Assembly: GCA_000697055.1 (NCBI GenBank)
Contig: JNDT01001519.1
Location: 1 to 58,875, forward strand
Origin: Saksenaea vasiformis B4078
Lineage: Eukaryota > Mucoromycota > Mucoromycetes > Mucorales > Saksenaeaceae
Length of the DNA stretch: 58,875 nucleotides
Direction: 5' to 3'
Below are positions 1-9,726 of this stretch, piece after piece; positions within the stretch are counted from its first letter, which is position 1; every line of letters begins with the position of its first letter. A program made the position numbers and the translations under genes. A model generated the notes under the pieces. That model saw only the letters and a program-made list of their open reading frames with translations. It ran no database searches and had not been told where the DNA came from.

Positions 1-478
1 GAAAGTATGTTGTTACTGTTCTAAGCGAGGCAGCGAGCAGCATGTCAGGTTTCTCCGGCGACCACCCATGGTACCAGTGCAAGATGAAGCTCGATTAGAA
101 GGTGGCCTTGAAAAGGTGATGAGAGTAGTCTGTTGTCAGAGTTGTAATCGAGCGTTCCACCGGGATGGCAATGCAGCGGACAACCAGGCGACTATCGCCC
201 AATACATGTTGCAGTTTCAGCAACGTCCGCGTTGGTTCATCCGGCCGACAAGACATTAGGAAGAAGGAAGCGAAGAAGAAACCACAGTGACAGCCAGCGA
301 AATTCAGACCACGGTTGAACCACCCTGGTCTCAGCAAAGCATTTTTCAACAAGCACAGGAAGCAGAATCGTCACAAGAACCAAAGACGATCAGCAAGGCT
401 ACAACAGAAAAGACAAAAAAGGATCCACGAGCCAAGTGGATAGGGCTTCTACGCCCGCTACTTGGTAAGCACTATTGA
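1..478 (+). pseudogene. Fanzor/TnpB-like RNA-guided nuclease, C-terminal part (5' cut by window edge)
   Basis: Reading frame 2 is open from base 2 to a TAG at 257-259. It shows the C-terminal signature of TnpB/Fanzor nucleases: a first zinc-ribbon knuckle (KVCCYC), a linker of about 45 residues, a second knuckle (CCQSC), then HRDGNAADN, the RuvC-III catalytic Asp motif. In this family the motifs form the target-nucleic-acid zinc finger and the third RuvC active-site residue. The frame continues without a further stop for another 73 codons after the TAG, to 478. The TAG may therefore be a disabling nonsense codon inside a longer acidic C-terminal tail, or simply the natural stop. The rest of the protein lies upstream of the window, so activity cannot be judged. 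In active systems the guide omega-RNA lies at or beyond the 3' end of the ORF, so 200-600 would be the place to look (inference). Confidence 0.72.
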
Positions 479-1017
479 ACCTCCTGGACTGTTTCCTTTC
501 ATGCTCACCAACCAAATTATTCACGCGTCTTGCATGAGCTTGGCGAGGGGCTGGGTATTGCGCTGTTGAAGGTCTAAACAGGTTCGTGGATGCGTCAATT
601 CAAACAATTGCAACACGGCAGCTCACATCATCCATTAGCGTCAAGCTTAGCTTCTCAATTCCGCCAAGCAGATTTGCAAGATGCGACTTTATTTTTTGAA
701 AAAACAGCACCTTACCTAGTAGTTGAGATCTATCTATGGCCCCCGTTTTTTCTCTACTATCTCTCGTTTCCGAACAAATATATATAAACAGCATCTTCAT
801 CTCGTGTCGCAACGTCTATAGTCAAGTCTTGCGTTCTTTTCGTGAGAAAGAGAAAGAAAGGGAGGAAAGAAGGAAGGAACGTGCAGACAGAAAGCCCACA
901 GCCAAAAAAAAAAAAAAAAAAAAACTGGTAAATTATTTTGCCGCGGGGAGAGAGGGGACTTGGATGTGCTTTTCCTTCGCACACCGACGACAGTCTTTCT
1001 TGGTGTGTCCAAAGGAC
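479..1017. other. intergenic, no convincing gene
   Basis: This stretch holds a purine-rich segment, a 21-nt poly-A run near 904-924 and several short shadow frames. I see no recognisable domain or RNA. If the Fanzor at the left edge is or was active, its guide RNA and element end could fall here, but no terminal repeat is visible. Confidence 0.4.
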
Positions 1018-1360
1018 ATGCCGTGCCTCCAAATCGTGCTCAAATTTCAGAATAACCGCAAAATTGTAGTTACCTTACAGGTAGGTCGTTTAAGCCATCT
1101 TCACAGCAGAATCCCGGGTCAAAACCCACGAGACTTATGTCATAAGCAACCACTAGAATGAAAGGAGTCCAACACCTTTCGTTCCATCATACCAAGCCAT
1201 CAGCAACACCCATCCTGCCCTCTGGGAGACTCGATTTATGGTTCATCCTCGATGATACACCAATGGTGTACACCGTCATCGTTCAAAGGACCTTGGTCGT
1301 TGGTCTCCTCCCTTTCCTAGTTCAGCTAGCACATCTCGTTCCCTTTATTTGCCATTATAG
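1018..1360 (+). pseudogene. possible small spliced coding fragment, unknown family, with in-frame TGA
   Basis: An ATG at 1018 opens 21 codons ending at a good donor (GTAGGT at 1081). A CTAG acceptor at 1155-1156 resumes in phase at 1157. The two exons read as ordinary protein: a basic/hydrophobic beginning, then a Pro/Ser-containing block with the segment SPTPFVPSYQAISN. At 1253-1255 a TGA interrupts, yet the same frame stays open for another 34 codons to a TAG at 1358-1360 with protein-like composition. Either the gene ends at the TGA (53 aa), or this is a decayed gene with one nonsense mutation, or a third short intron removes the stop. I do not recognise the family. Confidence 0.3.
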
Positions 1361-1756
1361 GTGTCCCTGTGAGCGTTCCTTATAGTGGATGAATTAAAGA
1401 TTTGAAGTTTGCTGCAATAAATCGCGCATTTCAATCGATTGTGCTGTCAACATGTTGTTTGCCTGTCAGTTAATCATGTATCCGAAAAGCGTATCTCAGT
1501 CAATTCTATACCGAATACATTTAAAAACCATGTGTCACCGGTTAAAGGTAGGCCTCTCATATGTTTAGTACGCACGCTGATACTTTTGCAGTGCACCACT
1601 GGGTTCCCGTAAATTACGTGGGATAAAACAGGCTGATGATGGAAACCTGTGACTTTTGTCCATTGCGTCCGAAGGCAATTTCCCTTGTCTTGGGTGTGTC
1701 CGAGCAAAAGGAAAAAAAATTCCAGGCCAGTTCAGTTCTTCCGCCGATCTTCATTC
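1361..1756. other. intergenic, presumed MTG1 upstream region
   Basis: I see no gene here. The stretch is the upstream region and 5' leader of the GTPase gene that starts at 1757. The upstream open frame from 1649 is in phase with MTG1 but lacks family similarity, so I treat it as leader. Confidence 0.4.
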
Positions 1757-2788
1757 ATGGCAGCACGTTTCATTCCTCGGGCCTCATTTGCATATGACCG
1801 AGTCATTAATTGGTTTCCTGGCCATATGGCCAAAGGCATACGATTAATATCTGAGCGACTCAATTCTGTCGATCTGGTTGTGGAAGTGCGCGATGCTCGC
1901 ATTCCAATTTCCTCGATCAATCCAAACTTTGAAAAGCTAGTAGGTCGTAAGCCACGTATGATCGTCTACAACAAGTTTGATCTTGCGCATCCAGACAGCA
2001 AAACACCTGTCCTTCAATCGTTTTCCCGTCACGCTCCCAATACGCCTGTTGTGTTCACTAGCTGTCAAACAGATACCTGCATACGAGACATTCTAAAACA
2101 TGCTGCTCAACTTGCCGACCCTATTCCGCAAGTCACGTTGATGATTGTCGGTATGCCGAATGTTGGCAAGTCTTCCCTTATAAACGCATTACGCCGGGTC
2201 GGCGTTGGCAAGGGCAAAGTCGCTCAAACAGGTGCACAGCCCGGTATTACACGCACTGTCGTTGGTACAGTCAAAGTTTTAGAGGATCCAACTGTGTATC
2301 TGGTAGATACTCCAGGAGTGATGGTGCCTCATATTGCAGATCCTGTGCGTAGTCTTAAAGTTGCATTAACGGGAGGAATCAGAGACCATTTGGCAGACGA
2401 ACAAGTGATGTGCGATTACCTGCTGTATCGACTAAACAATTTTGGGGCATATGGTTATGCAGATTGGTGCGGTATGGAGCCTACGAATGACATAAACCAA
2501 CTACTACAAGGCGTTGCAAGGCGGATAGGCGCGGTGATGAAAGGAGGCGAATTGGACATGAACATGGCTGCCAAGTTCTTTTTAAAGCAGTATCGCACAG
2601 GGAAATATGGACGGTTTACACTGGATGATGTGGATACCCCTACTTTGGACAAATGGTTTGACAAAGTCAAAATGTACAACGATCACTCCACTGGAATGAG
2701 TCGGCGACAAGAGAAGAAGTTGGCCAAATTGGAACAAAGAAAAGAAGCGCAGAAACAGAAAAAGCAAGAAGAGGGATTTCGGCAGTAG
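1757..2788 (+). CDS. MTG1: mitochondrial ribosome-assembly GTPase MTG1 (YlqF/RbgA family)
   Basis: Single-exon gene of 343 aa. It is a circularly permuted GTPase: G4 (YNKFDL, about residue 72) and G5-like TSC precede G1 (GMPNVGKSS, about 130) and G3 (DTPG, about 184), the order diagnostic of the YlqF/MTG1 family. The N-terminal block with WFPGHMAKG is the family hallmark. In the family, MTG1 acts in the mitochondrial matrix on assembly of the large mitoribosomal subunit. I chose the ATG at 1757 because it begins just before the conserved block with a short Arg-containing leader compatible with mitochondrial import. The frame is open further upstream to 1649 but without similarity. The C-terminus is a Lys/Gln/Glu-rich basic tail. 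It converges with a Fanzor relic whose catalytic motif begins about 80 bp past the stop. Confidence 0.93.
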   Translation: MAARFIPRASFAYDRVINWFPGHMAKGIRLISERLNSVDLVVEVRDARIPISSINPNFEKLVGRKPRMIVYNKFDLAHPDSKTPVLQSFSRHAPNTPVVFTSCQTDTCIRDILKHAAQLADPIPQVTLMIVGMPNVGKSSLINALRRVGVGKGKVAQTGAQPGITRTVVGTVKVLEDPTVYLVDTPGVMVPHIADPVRSLKVALTGGIRDHLADEQVMCDYLLYRLNNFGAYGYADWCGMEPTNDINQLLQGVARRIGAVMKGGELDMNMAAKFFLKQYRTGKYGRFTLDDVDTPTLDKWFDKVKMYNDHSTGMSRRQEKKLAKLEQRKEAQKQKKQEEGFRQ

Positions 2789-2789
2789 C

Positions 2790-3380
2790 CATTTGTAACA
2801 TAGACTATATTAATCATGTCATGCATGTAAATAATGCAGCCATATGCATAGAGTAACAAGATGCTGCGGCTCGCGTTCCCGTCGCGGTTCCAGAAAGTTT
2901 TACATTCTTTTGCATTTGACAACGGCGTGGAGAGAGACGTTCCAGGTACTCTCTTTCGCATTGTGTAATTTATCATTATCGCAACTGGAACATATTTTAG
3001 ATGTGTGAAATTCATCCACTTCCACAATGACACGTCGCCCTTCTTTTTCCTTTATTTTGAGTGCCTTGAGAATTTGATTCAATGCCCCTGTGGCTCCCTA
3101 TGCGATCAGCGATTTTCTCCTCGTACGCGACGGTTCTATTTTCTTCCGCCTTTTGCCCTACCGCTAGTCAGAAAATGATGGACATCTTGGAATAGTGCCG
3201 CAAATAATTATCTCGAGGGCCTTTTTGAAGTTTTACAACGTTGTCGATAGTTTCTGATCTATATACAGAAGCAATGGGGATCTTTCTTGTAAAAAGTGCC
3301 AATCTTTCTTCAAATATTTCCTTGGTTCTTTCTTTCTTTCCTTCTTCTTCTTCACCAGGCAATCGTCTCTTCACTGGTCT
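2790..3380 (-). pseudogene. second Fanzor/TnpB-like nuclease relic, frameshifted
   Basis: On the minus strand one frame (3082 down to 2900) carries VEVDEFHTSKICSSC, the TnpB/Fanzor zinc-ribbon entry with its first CxxC, then VVKCK where the second knuckle starts. It stops at TAA just afterwards. A neighbouring frame resumes at once with ECKTFWNRDGNAS (Asp motif at 2869-2892), the RuvC-III catalytic signature. The two halves abut with no spacer across an A-rich run, so one extra A would explain the break. An upstream TAG (about 3098) and further frame changes also interrupt the N-terminal side. The open frame 3374-3168 may hold decayed upstream sequence, but I cannot prove it. Sequence and spacing differ clearly from the copy at the left edge, so these are two separate insertions, not a duplication. 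Confidence 0.72.
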
Positions 3381-4874
3381 TGGGCTATACAGCCTTTTTC
3401 AACAGATTTTCTGCTAAAGGTGGTGGATATCAGTCTAAGGTCTGGGTTATTAATCGTTGTGAAAAAAAAAAAGAGAAGTAAGGATATGTCTTTGATGGAT
3501 CAACGACATTTATCAATGGTGACTGAGAGCCATAGAGATCCCTCTTCCTGTGATGCATCAATGACTACTGTATAACATATCTCCGTCTAGTTGCTTTTGT
3601 AAAGTATTCTGTTAATAATCCTGCGAAACATAGTTTTAATGAATCACTTACCGTTCGTATTAGACGATAGCCTAATTGTCATTCGCTGGAGTTATCTGTC
3701 TACAAGTTGATTGGAGATACCTCGAATTTGAATGCAGATATTATTACTTGAAATCCTGTTCTTCATATCTCAGTATCTAATAGTATCGGCAGGGATTTCT
3801 CAGTTAGACGTCCTTTTCCCAATTGAAATATATATGATGGCATCCCCGTAGCCAACTAACGCATGTTATACAATACAGACTTCTGCCCCTGCCAATCATA
3901 GTGCATAAACGGGAATCTTTTTCTTTAATAAGAGTGGTTTTTTTTTCAGACTCTAAAGTAATTGGCGTTGAGCCTTGCCTTGGAAGGTATTCTCTATTCT
4001 TGAATCATGCGTGATACAGTAACCTTTTTTTTTTACATGAATTTAAAGTTCTTCGCTCATTGTGATATGTTCTCCCACTATGTCTGATTGATGGATGTAT
4101 TTCAGATGAGCCTCGATGTGCGATGGCTGTTCCTCCCTCTAATATCCTATTAAGGATGCCGATATGACCCATGCCTTCCTGTCTATTGTTTCTCCAGGCT
4201 TATGGCTTGAAGAAAACAGGCCAAGATAACGGATAAAACTGCGCATTGGCCCATATATTTGTCAGTAGATCTTGAAAGGAGGGTGACGGGAAATGGGATA
4301 AAAAGACAGGTTCCTATCCTGGAGTGTTCATATCTTTACTGAAGCTACTATCACATATAGTGTGTACATAAATCGTATATTACATCTTTTACTGCGTCGC
4401 TAAGGTCTTACTATTTTATTGAGTATACCTCGCGTCCGGAAAGGTCGTAGAAGTTAGGGACACGGGTTACACTACTTTATAGCGATGTGTAACCAAAAGT
4501 CGAGTCTGTGTCTATTCGAATACAAACCGACACGTTTCTTTTCTATCCGAATACAAATGGACAGGGTTTTTCTTATTCAAACAGAGATGAACTTGGGTTT
4601 TTCGGCATTCAAATAGAGATGCACAAGATTTTTGTCTTATTCGAATACAAAAAGGTATGGCAGGAAGACCATCCTGGGTAAACATAAAAAAGGCATACTT
4701 CAAGTCGCCGATAATGCCGAATGAGGAACCATGCCGGCCCGGATTTCATTTTATAGCTTCGCCGGTATTCCCGATTTCGTGACTTGCTGCGAACAACTGT
4801 GACTTCCTGTGTCCGAAAGCAATTTGCTTATTGTGCCCGTTATCCCAAAGCTTCGTACTCTGGCAACAGCTGCA
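3381..4874. other. AT-rich intergenic region with a minisatellite
   Basis: About 1.5 kb without a supportable gene. Several T-runs occur, and a minisatellite at 4513-4650 is listed separately. The last 130 bp before 4875 would be the PSD1 promoter and leader. Open frames at 4784 and from the GTG at 4809 overlap the PSD1 start, but only the second is in the PSD1 frame. Confidence 0.4.
4513..4655. repeat. minisatellite, about 31-33 bp unit, about 4.5 copies
   Basis: The starts TATTCGAA, TATCCGAA, TATTCAAA, CATTCAAA and TATTCGAA fall at 4513, 4544, 4574, 4606 and 4639, each followed by an A-rich or AGAGATG segment and a T-rich tail. The unit is 30-33 bp and the copies are imperfect. Read on the minus strand it is an open, periodic frame, which I attribute to the repeat rather than to a gene. 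Confidence 0.75.
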
Positions 4875-6650
4875 ATGTTAATGTCAGCAACCGGGTTGCG
4901 CTCCACATGGCGAGCAGGTTACAAATGCAGCATTACTCGAGGGAGGAGACTGCTGTTGAAGCCAAATGGTCCGTGCGCTAAGACCTTTCATACCAATGCA
5001 CCGAGATTCCAAGAACACCATACACAGCACAAATCTTACTGGGGTAAAAGAAATAAAACTGACAGGGCAATAGCGATACAAGTTTACTAAGAATAACTTG
5101 TATTATTTTAAACAGCAAACTTGAAAAATAGCTGGGATAAAACGGAAATAAAATGGTATCCTATCCCGGTTGGTCTCGGACTTGCTGTCATTGCTTATAT
5201 ACAATATCGACGCGTTCGAGAAAGAGAAATCAGAAGAATTGAAAAGGAACAGCATAGCCATGACCAGAAATACGTTGCAACAGGACCCTGGCAGGTATTT
5301 TTTTTAAAAAAAAACAATGACGGAAATATGGTGTGATTGATTGATTGGACAAATTATTAGGTTCATGTTGCAGCGGCCCTGCCATTGCGCACCATGTCTC
5401 GGCTATGGGGCGCATTCAATTCGTTGACCATTCCAACTTTCCTTCGACCTGCTGGATTTAAACTCTACAGCTGGATTTTTGGATGTAATCTCGACGAAAT
5501 GGCAAACCCTGATTTATACAGCTACCCAAATTTATCCTCCTTTTTCTACCGTGCATTGAAAGAAGGTGTTCGACCAATCGCTGATGCCCCTGTCGTAAGT
5601 GAGGCTATTCTATTTCCTGGCATCGAATGTTTACCTGATATACAAAAAGGTATCGCCTGCAGACGGCAATATCTTGCATTTCGGTATCGTGGAAGAAGGA
5701 CGACAGATTGAACAAATCAAAGGTGTGACCTACTCACTGGATGCACTCCTGGGAGAAGATCATCAGTTAGCTGGTCCCACAACAGAAGCCATCATGAAGG
5801 GAACAGGAGAGATTGTTGATGAGGAAGCCTTTGCGAACGTCAATGGCATAGAGTATTCTTTGGATACGTTGCTTGGCTCTGGTGGACATGGTATTCGCGC
5901 ACCTAGTTCTATAGGATCGGATGGTCTTTCCCGGTCATCCGACGAGACAACAGATGACAAAGAGGCCCGCGCGGTGATGAAACAGACAGAAGTTTCACCT
6001 GCAAATATGGGTGAACATAAAGTCAAGGCAGGCAATGCATTGTATTTCTGTGTGGTGTATCTATCACCGGGCGATTACCATCGATTCCATTCCCCCACTA
6101 ATTGGGTCGTTCAAACACGCAGACATTTCGCAGGTGATCATGCGATTTATATCAAGATAAAACAGAAAGAAAACTGACCTTTTGTTTTTGCTTGTGTATA
6201 GGTGAACTGTTTTCGGTTTCGCCCTATTTTGCCAGTCTTCTGAAGAACTTGTTTGTGCTAAATGAACGCGTTGTTTTGCTTGGCAAATGGAGACACGGCT
6301 TTTTCTCCATGATTCCTGTCGGTGCAACCAATGTTGGATCTATCAAGATAAACTTCGATGAGGTACTTTTAACTGGATGCAACCTTCATGCAACTAACCC
6401 GCATATACAGGCTTTAAGAACGAACCGTAAAGAAGATTTACCAATGGGCACGTATACCGAGGTTTCGTACAAATCTGCCAGCAAGCTTTTAAAGGGCAAG
6501 GCAGTACATTATGGCGATGAAATGGGTGGATTTTATCTTGGATCAACCGTTGTGCTCGTATTCGAGGCACCCAAATCCTTCAAGTTCAACCTGACTGCAG
6601 GACAATCAATCAAAATGGGTGAAGCTTTAGGCGAATTCGTTCATGAATAA
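4875..6650 (+). CDS. PSD1: phosphatidylserine decarboxylase proenzyme, mitochondrial
   Basis: Model of 488 aa, exons 4875-5043, 5116-5294, 5361-5594, 5650-6133, 6202-6362, 6411-6650; all phases agree. The enzyme converts phosphatidylserine to phosphatidylethanolamine at the inner mitochondrial membrane. An Arg-rich, Ser/Thr-containing N-terminus fits a mitochondrial presequence. A membrane segment (IPVGLGLAVIAYIQY) follows. Family blocks are LPLRTMSRLWGAFN, VSPADGNILHFG, KGVTYSLDALLG, and near the C-terminus GFYLGSTVVLVFEAP, which contains the LGST self-cleavage site that generates the pyruvoyl group. Exon 4 has a longer, Ser/Thr-rich insert between two YSLDxLLG-like segments, common in fungal forms. 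The last intron (48 nt) is a multiple of three, so the frame reads through it. The true start could be upstream, since the frame is open from 4809. Confidence 0.93.
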
Positions 6651-6975
6651 TAGATGATATCACGAATGTTGGATGACCTTAAACGTACAGAACTTTGTAT
6701 CATGATTTGCGTCTTTTTAAAAAAAAAAAGAAAAGAAAAGAAAAGAATCATTTTGCATTGAGGAAATCTGAAGTGGGTACAAGCCTTTTAACATTTGGTG
6801 AGTCTTTACTGTATATTGAACAATTTTTTATGCTACTCTAAACAACTTGTGCGTCCTTGAAGAGTCAAGTTTGCGCTGAGAGAGAGAGAAATAAAATGAG
6901 CGGTCTTTAGTTAATGAATTAGCAACAAAATCATACGTTTACTTACATCAACTTGACACTCAGTGGACGCACAAT
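6651..6975. other. PSD1 3' flank, no gene
   Basis: A/T-rich 3' flank with AAGAAAAG repeats near 6728-6747. A consensus donor-like GTAAGT occurs on the minus strand near 6945, just beyond the candidate mini-gene, and may mark a further noncoding exon of that transcript. Confidence 0.35.
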
Positions 6976-7401
6976 TTATTGGAGCAGCATAAAAGATTGC
7001 TCACGGTTAGTAAATGGACGATGCTTTGATGTCAGTTTACTTACCCCGAGGGTAATCCCGTTCTGGATGGGGGTCTGCCCCGCACCCTGGCCGGGTGGGA
7101 GCGACGTGAGGTGAGAATCTGGCCAAGTTTGCCAGTAGTAAAGCACTGCAGAGGACTTGAAGCGATGCAGCATCTGGCGAGGTTCTGTTGTGGAAAATAA
7201 ATGACGCTGCGGAGGACCACATTTATTTACTTGGTGATAAACATGGAGCTACAACACAGCCGAGGTGGTTCGAGACAGGGACCATGCAGGCTAAACGATA
7301 GATAAAAAGACATGAATGATCCTGTATATTGACAAAGAATTGACATACTTACCGGGATGCTTTTTAGGACAGAGCCAAAGAAAAAAGAAAAGGAAACCCA
7401 T
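6976..7401 (-). CDS. candidate small four-exon protein (90 aa), unknown
   Basis: Minus-strand exons 7401-7353, 7290-7231, 7184-7045 and 6999-6976 join in phase across three GT-AG introns, two of them with perfect GTAAGT donors. The product would be 90 aa. It starts with MGFLFFFLWLC, a strongly hydrophobic stretch resembling a short signal peptide or membrane anchor. Four Cys follow before a Pro/Gly-rich segment and a final QSFMLLQ. The third exon is unusually GC-rich for the region. I recognise no family. It could equally be a spliced noncoding RNA, since each exon is short and the phasing could be chance. The splice sites themselves look better than background. Confidence 0.3.
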
Positions 7402-8956
7402 GCGTCCCTTAAAATACAGATCATTTACGCGTTCCGATTGGTACGTTGGGGAACCTACTACAATGGCTCAGCGCAGTACACCTTTGATTTAGAAGTTTAA
7501 AGGTAGTTGCTTCTCTGCGCAAAGATCCATCGCTCCTCACCGCAGAATTGAGGTGGTGTTAACGCAAAGTAGTGTTTGAATGACGGAAATGTGTATTCAA
7601 AATCCAGTGTTTCCGCTGTAAAAAAAAAAAAAAAAAAAAAAAAAGAGAGAAGTGTATTGATTGGCGAGATCTACCTTTTGATAAGCGATGGTTCCAGTCT
7701 GTACCAGTGAACATGGAAAATGCTGGAGCATCGTGGCAACTCTGACAACCTGTATGGTTTTTTTGGAAGCGACTGCATAAAATTGCTAATGCTAAATAAA
7801 TATGTTGTGTCACGTTGAATGAGGAGGCATTAACTCGAAGCCGTCTGACAACAAAGCAGGAAAGATGACTGAATGTAGGTTTGCAATAGTCCTCCAGGTC
7901 CAGGTCATCTCAGACAAGGCCTTATGATTACTCGATCTATACAGCTAGCACGTCGAGTGCACTTTGACTAAGATAGCTTTAAGAACCGTGGATGAGATAC
8001 CTTGTTGTGTTCTGATAGTAGCATTCGTCGAGCCGCTTTTTCTTTATTAAGTTTTACTCCTTATCCTGTGCAGGTGCGACCATATCTCAGACAGAGATAC
8101 AGCAGTTTCGATAACTCACATACTTACATGACGGATACCTGCGGAGAGTGCAATGACCTTGTAGACTGCTTCGACCTCTGTTACATCGGGAACTTGAGAC
8201 GATGAACTGAAAATGTATGCTTTATCTCGACTACTGTTAAAATGATGATGACCCTATCATTTTCCCCAAGCAAAATACATACGCTATTTTCATCCTACTT
8301 CTCGATTTGATATCGATATGCTCAGATACGGATCAAGATGGATCCTCAACAGAGCAGTATGTCATTGGAATCGTGATCTACGTACTGCTATATACGAAGT
8401 ATCTGTAATTTATTATTTTCTTTCTTTTCAGTGGTTTTGTCCCTAAATCCGTCAATAACAGAAAGGAAAGTCAAAATTACCAGTTTTGCCCAAATCGGGG
8501 CATGTAGGAGTCTTTTTCTTTTACTCATAAAATATTAACAGGACTTAGCGTCTACAGCATGTTTCTTCCCATCAGTTAACTTTTCACTTCTCATTTGTGT
8601 TAACAGCAAGTCATGGTCAAGGATGTTTAGACCCCTAGAAAAAAAAGCCCAAGACAAATAGAATTCAGATCGAATTTCCTATCTCAATGTATGCGACTGC
8701 TTTGTTTCCGCCTGATACAAAGTATAGATGGCTAGTTACCTGATACTACTGCTACTTCTTTTACAGCAACTGCTTTCAACTGTTTTTTCTTCTTCTTTTT
8801 GCGAGCCGATGTTGCCTGTATCGGATAAGTTGCATCACACGACCCTTTTTTGCTCCCTTCGTCTCCCCTTAACTTTTTTTTTCCTTTTTCTTTTTTTTTT
8901 CCTTTGCTCCTTCGCCATGTCTACCTGAACACGCTCTTCTTTCTTCCCCACCCTCG
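7402..8956. other. intergenic, no supportable gene
   Basis: Contains a 24-nt poly-A run at 7621-7644. A short frame at 8002-8205 ends with a Cys-containing segment (TCGECNDLVDC). A pyrimidine-rich leader from 8755 to 8950 precedes the CAAX-protein gene and is probably its promoter and 5' UTR. None of the frames shows a recognisable domain. Confidence 0.4.
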
Positions 8957-9469
8957 ATGGCCACGTACTGGTACTCTACCAATGGAATGGATCAACGTCG
9001 TCTCTCCAACCGCCATCTTGCGGTGCTTGACCAGGCATTTGAACGACGAACACGAGTACAAATCTTCGATGACGACGCTTTTGGGCGCGACGTACCGGCT
9101 ATTGCCAATCCTTATCAAGGAACGATGACTGCAGGCGATATTCATTTTGGACTCTATCGGCATCCATCGCTGTGGCAAATGAGCGAAGATAGCTTGGATA
9201 CACTCGTTCTTATGGATAGTGAAATGGGAATCGTCTTTGGAGCTGAATCCACCTCACGAAGCCGCTATCCGTCCAATATCGCAGCCGATTCACAATCATG
9301 CGGTGGAAATCAGAGAGACCACATGCGATCGACGATGCATCCGAGAACGAGTGACAGTAATGTCGATGTCCAAGACGAGGCTTTTTCGCGATACCGCTTT
9401 TCCTCGAGGAAACGACAATCACTCCCGCCTACAGAAGACCCGTGTTGCCAATGTTGCATTATTTCTTGA
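8957..9469 (+). CDS. small hypothetical protein with C-terminal CAAX prenylation signal
   Basis: Single exon of 170 aa, ATG at 8957 downstream of a strongly pyrimidine-rich leader. The N-terminal half is a mixed, folded-looking segment (DIHFGLYRHPSLWQM near residue 62). The second half is polar and probably disordered, with Arg/Ser-rich stretches. It ends PCCQCCIIS: the last four residues, CIIS, form a CAAX box whose final Ser favours farnesylation, and the extra Cys just upstream are typical palmitoylation sites. The protein is therefore probably lipid-anchored to the plasma or an inner membrane, as Ras-family proteins are, but no GTPase motif is present. The domain is unrecognised, so the role is unknown. 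Confidence 0.6.
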   Translation: MATYWYSTNGMDQRRLSNRHLAVLDQAFERRTRVQIFDDDAFGRDVPAIANPYQGTMTAGDIHFGLYRHPSLWQMSEDSLDTLVLMDSEMGIVFGAESTSRSRYPSNIAADSQSCGGNQRDHMRSTMHPRTSDSNVDVQDEAFSRYRFSSRKRQSLPPTEDPCCQCCIIS

Positions 9470-9726
9470 TCCATCATCACGACAGCAAATAGACAGTCAA
9501 TTCTTTTTTATTTTATCTGGACCTTTTCACTTTTGAACTTGCATTCTCTCTCTCACTCTCTCACTCACACACACACTCTCTCTCTATCTATATCTTTCCT
9601 CTTTGTATTATACAATGCATGGCGCAACTAAAAACCCCGGGATAGGTTTCCTATAGCATTGAAAATGTCCTATCTGTTATAAGAATCAAGAACAATATTA
9701 TATATATATAATTTATATATTTATGT
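9470..9726. other. short intergenic between convergent genes
   Basis: A CT/CA microsatellite lies at about 9545-9590 and an ATATAT stretch at about 9699-9720. No gene is visible. Confidence 0.4.

Noticed and set aside
736..1161. 141-codon ORF
   Set aside because: The first 70 codons are purine and poly-A low complexity. Only the last part coincides with the fragment from 1018, which needs splicing instead.
4512..4703. 63-codon minus-strand ORF
   Set aside because: The frame is open only because it spans the 31-33 bp minisatellite; residues repeat with the same period.
7262..7285. tRNA B-box (GGTTCGAGA)
   Set aside because: The box ends ACA instead of CC, and no acceptor stem, D-arm or anticodon arm can be folded around it.
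7337..7360. U1 snRNA 5' end (ATACTTACC)
   Set aside because: Only the nine-base match is present. The U1 loop I and II sequences and Sm site do not follow. On the other strand it is a splice donor.
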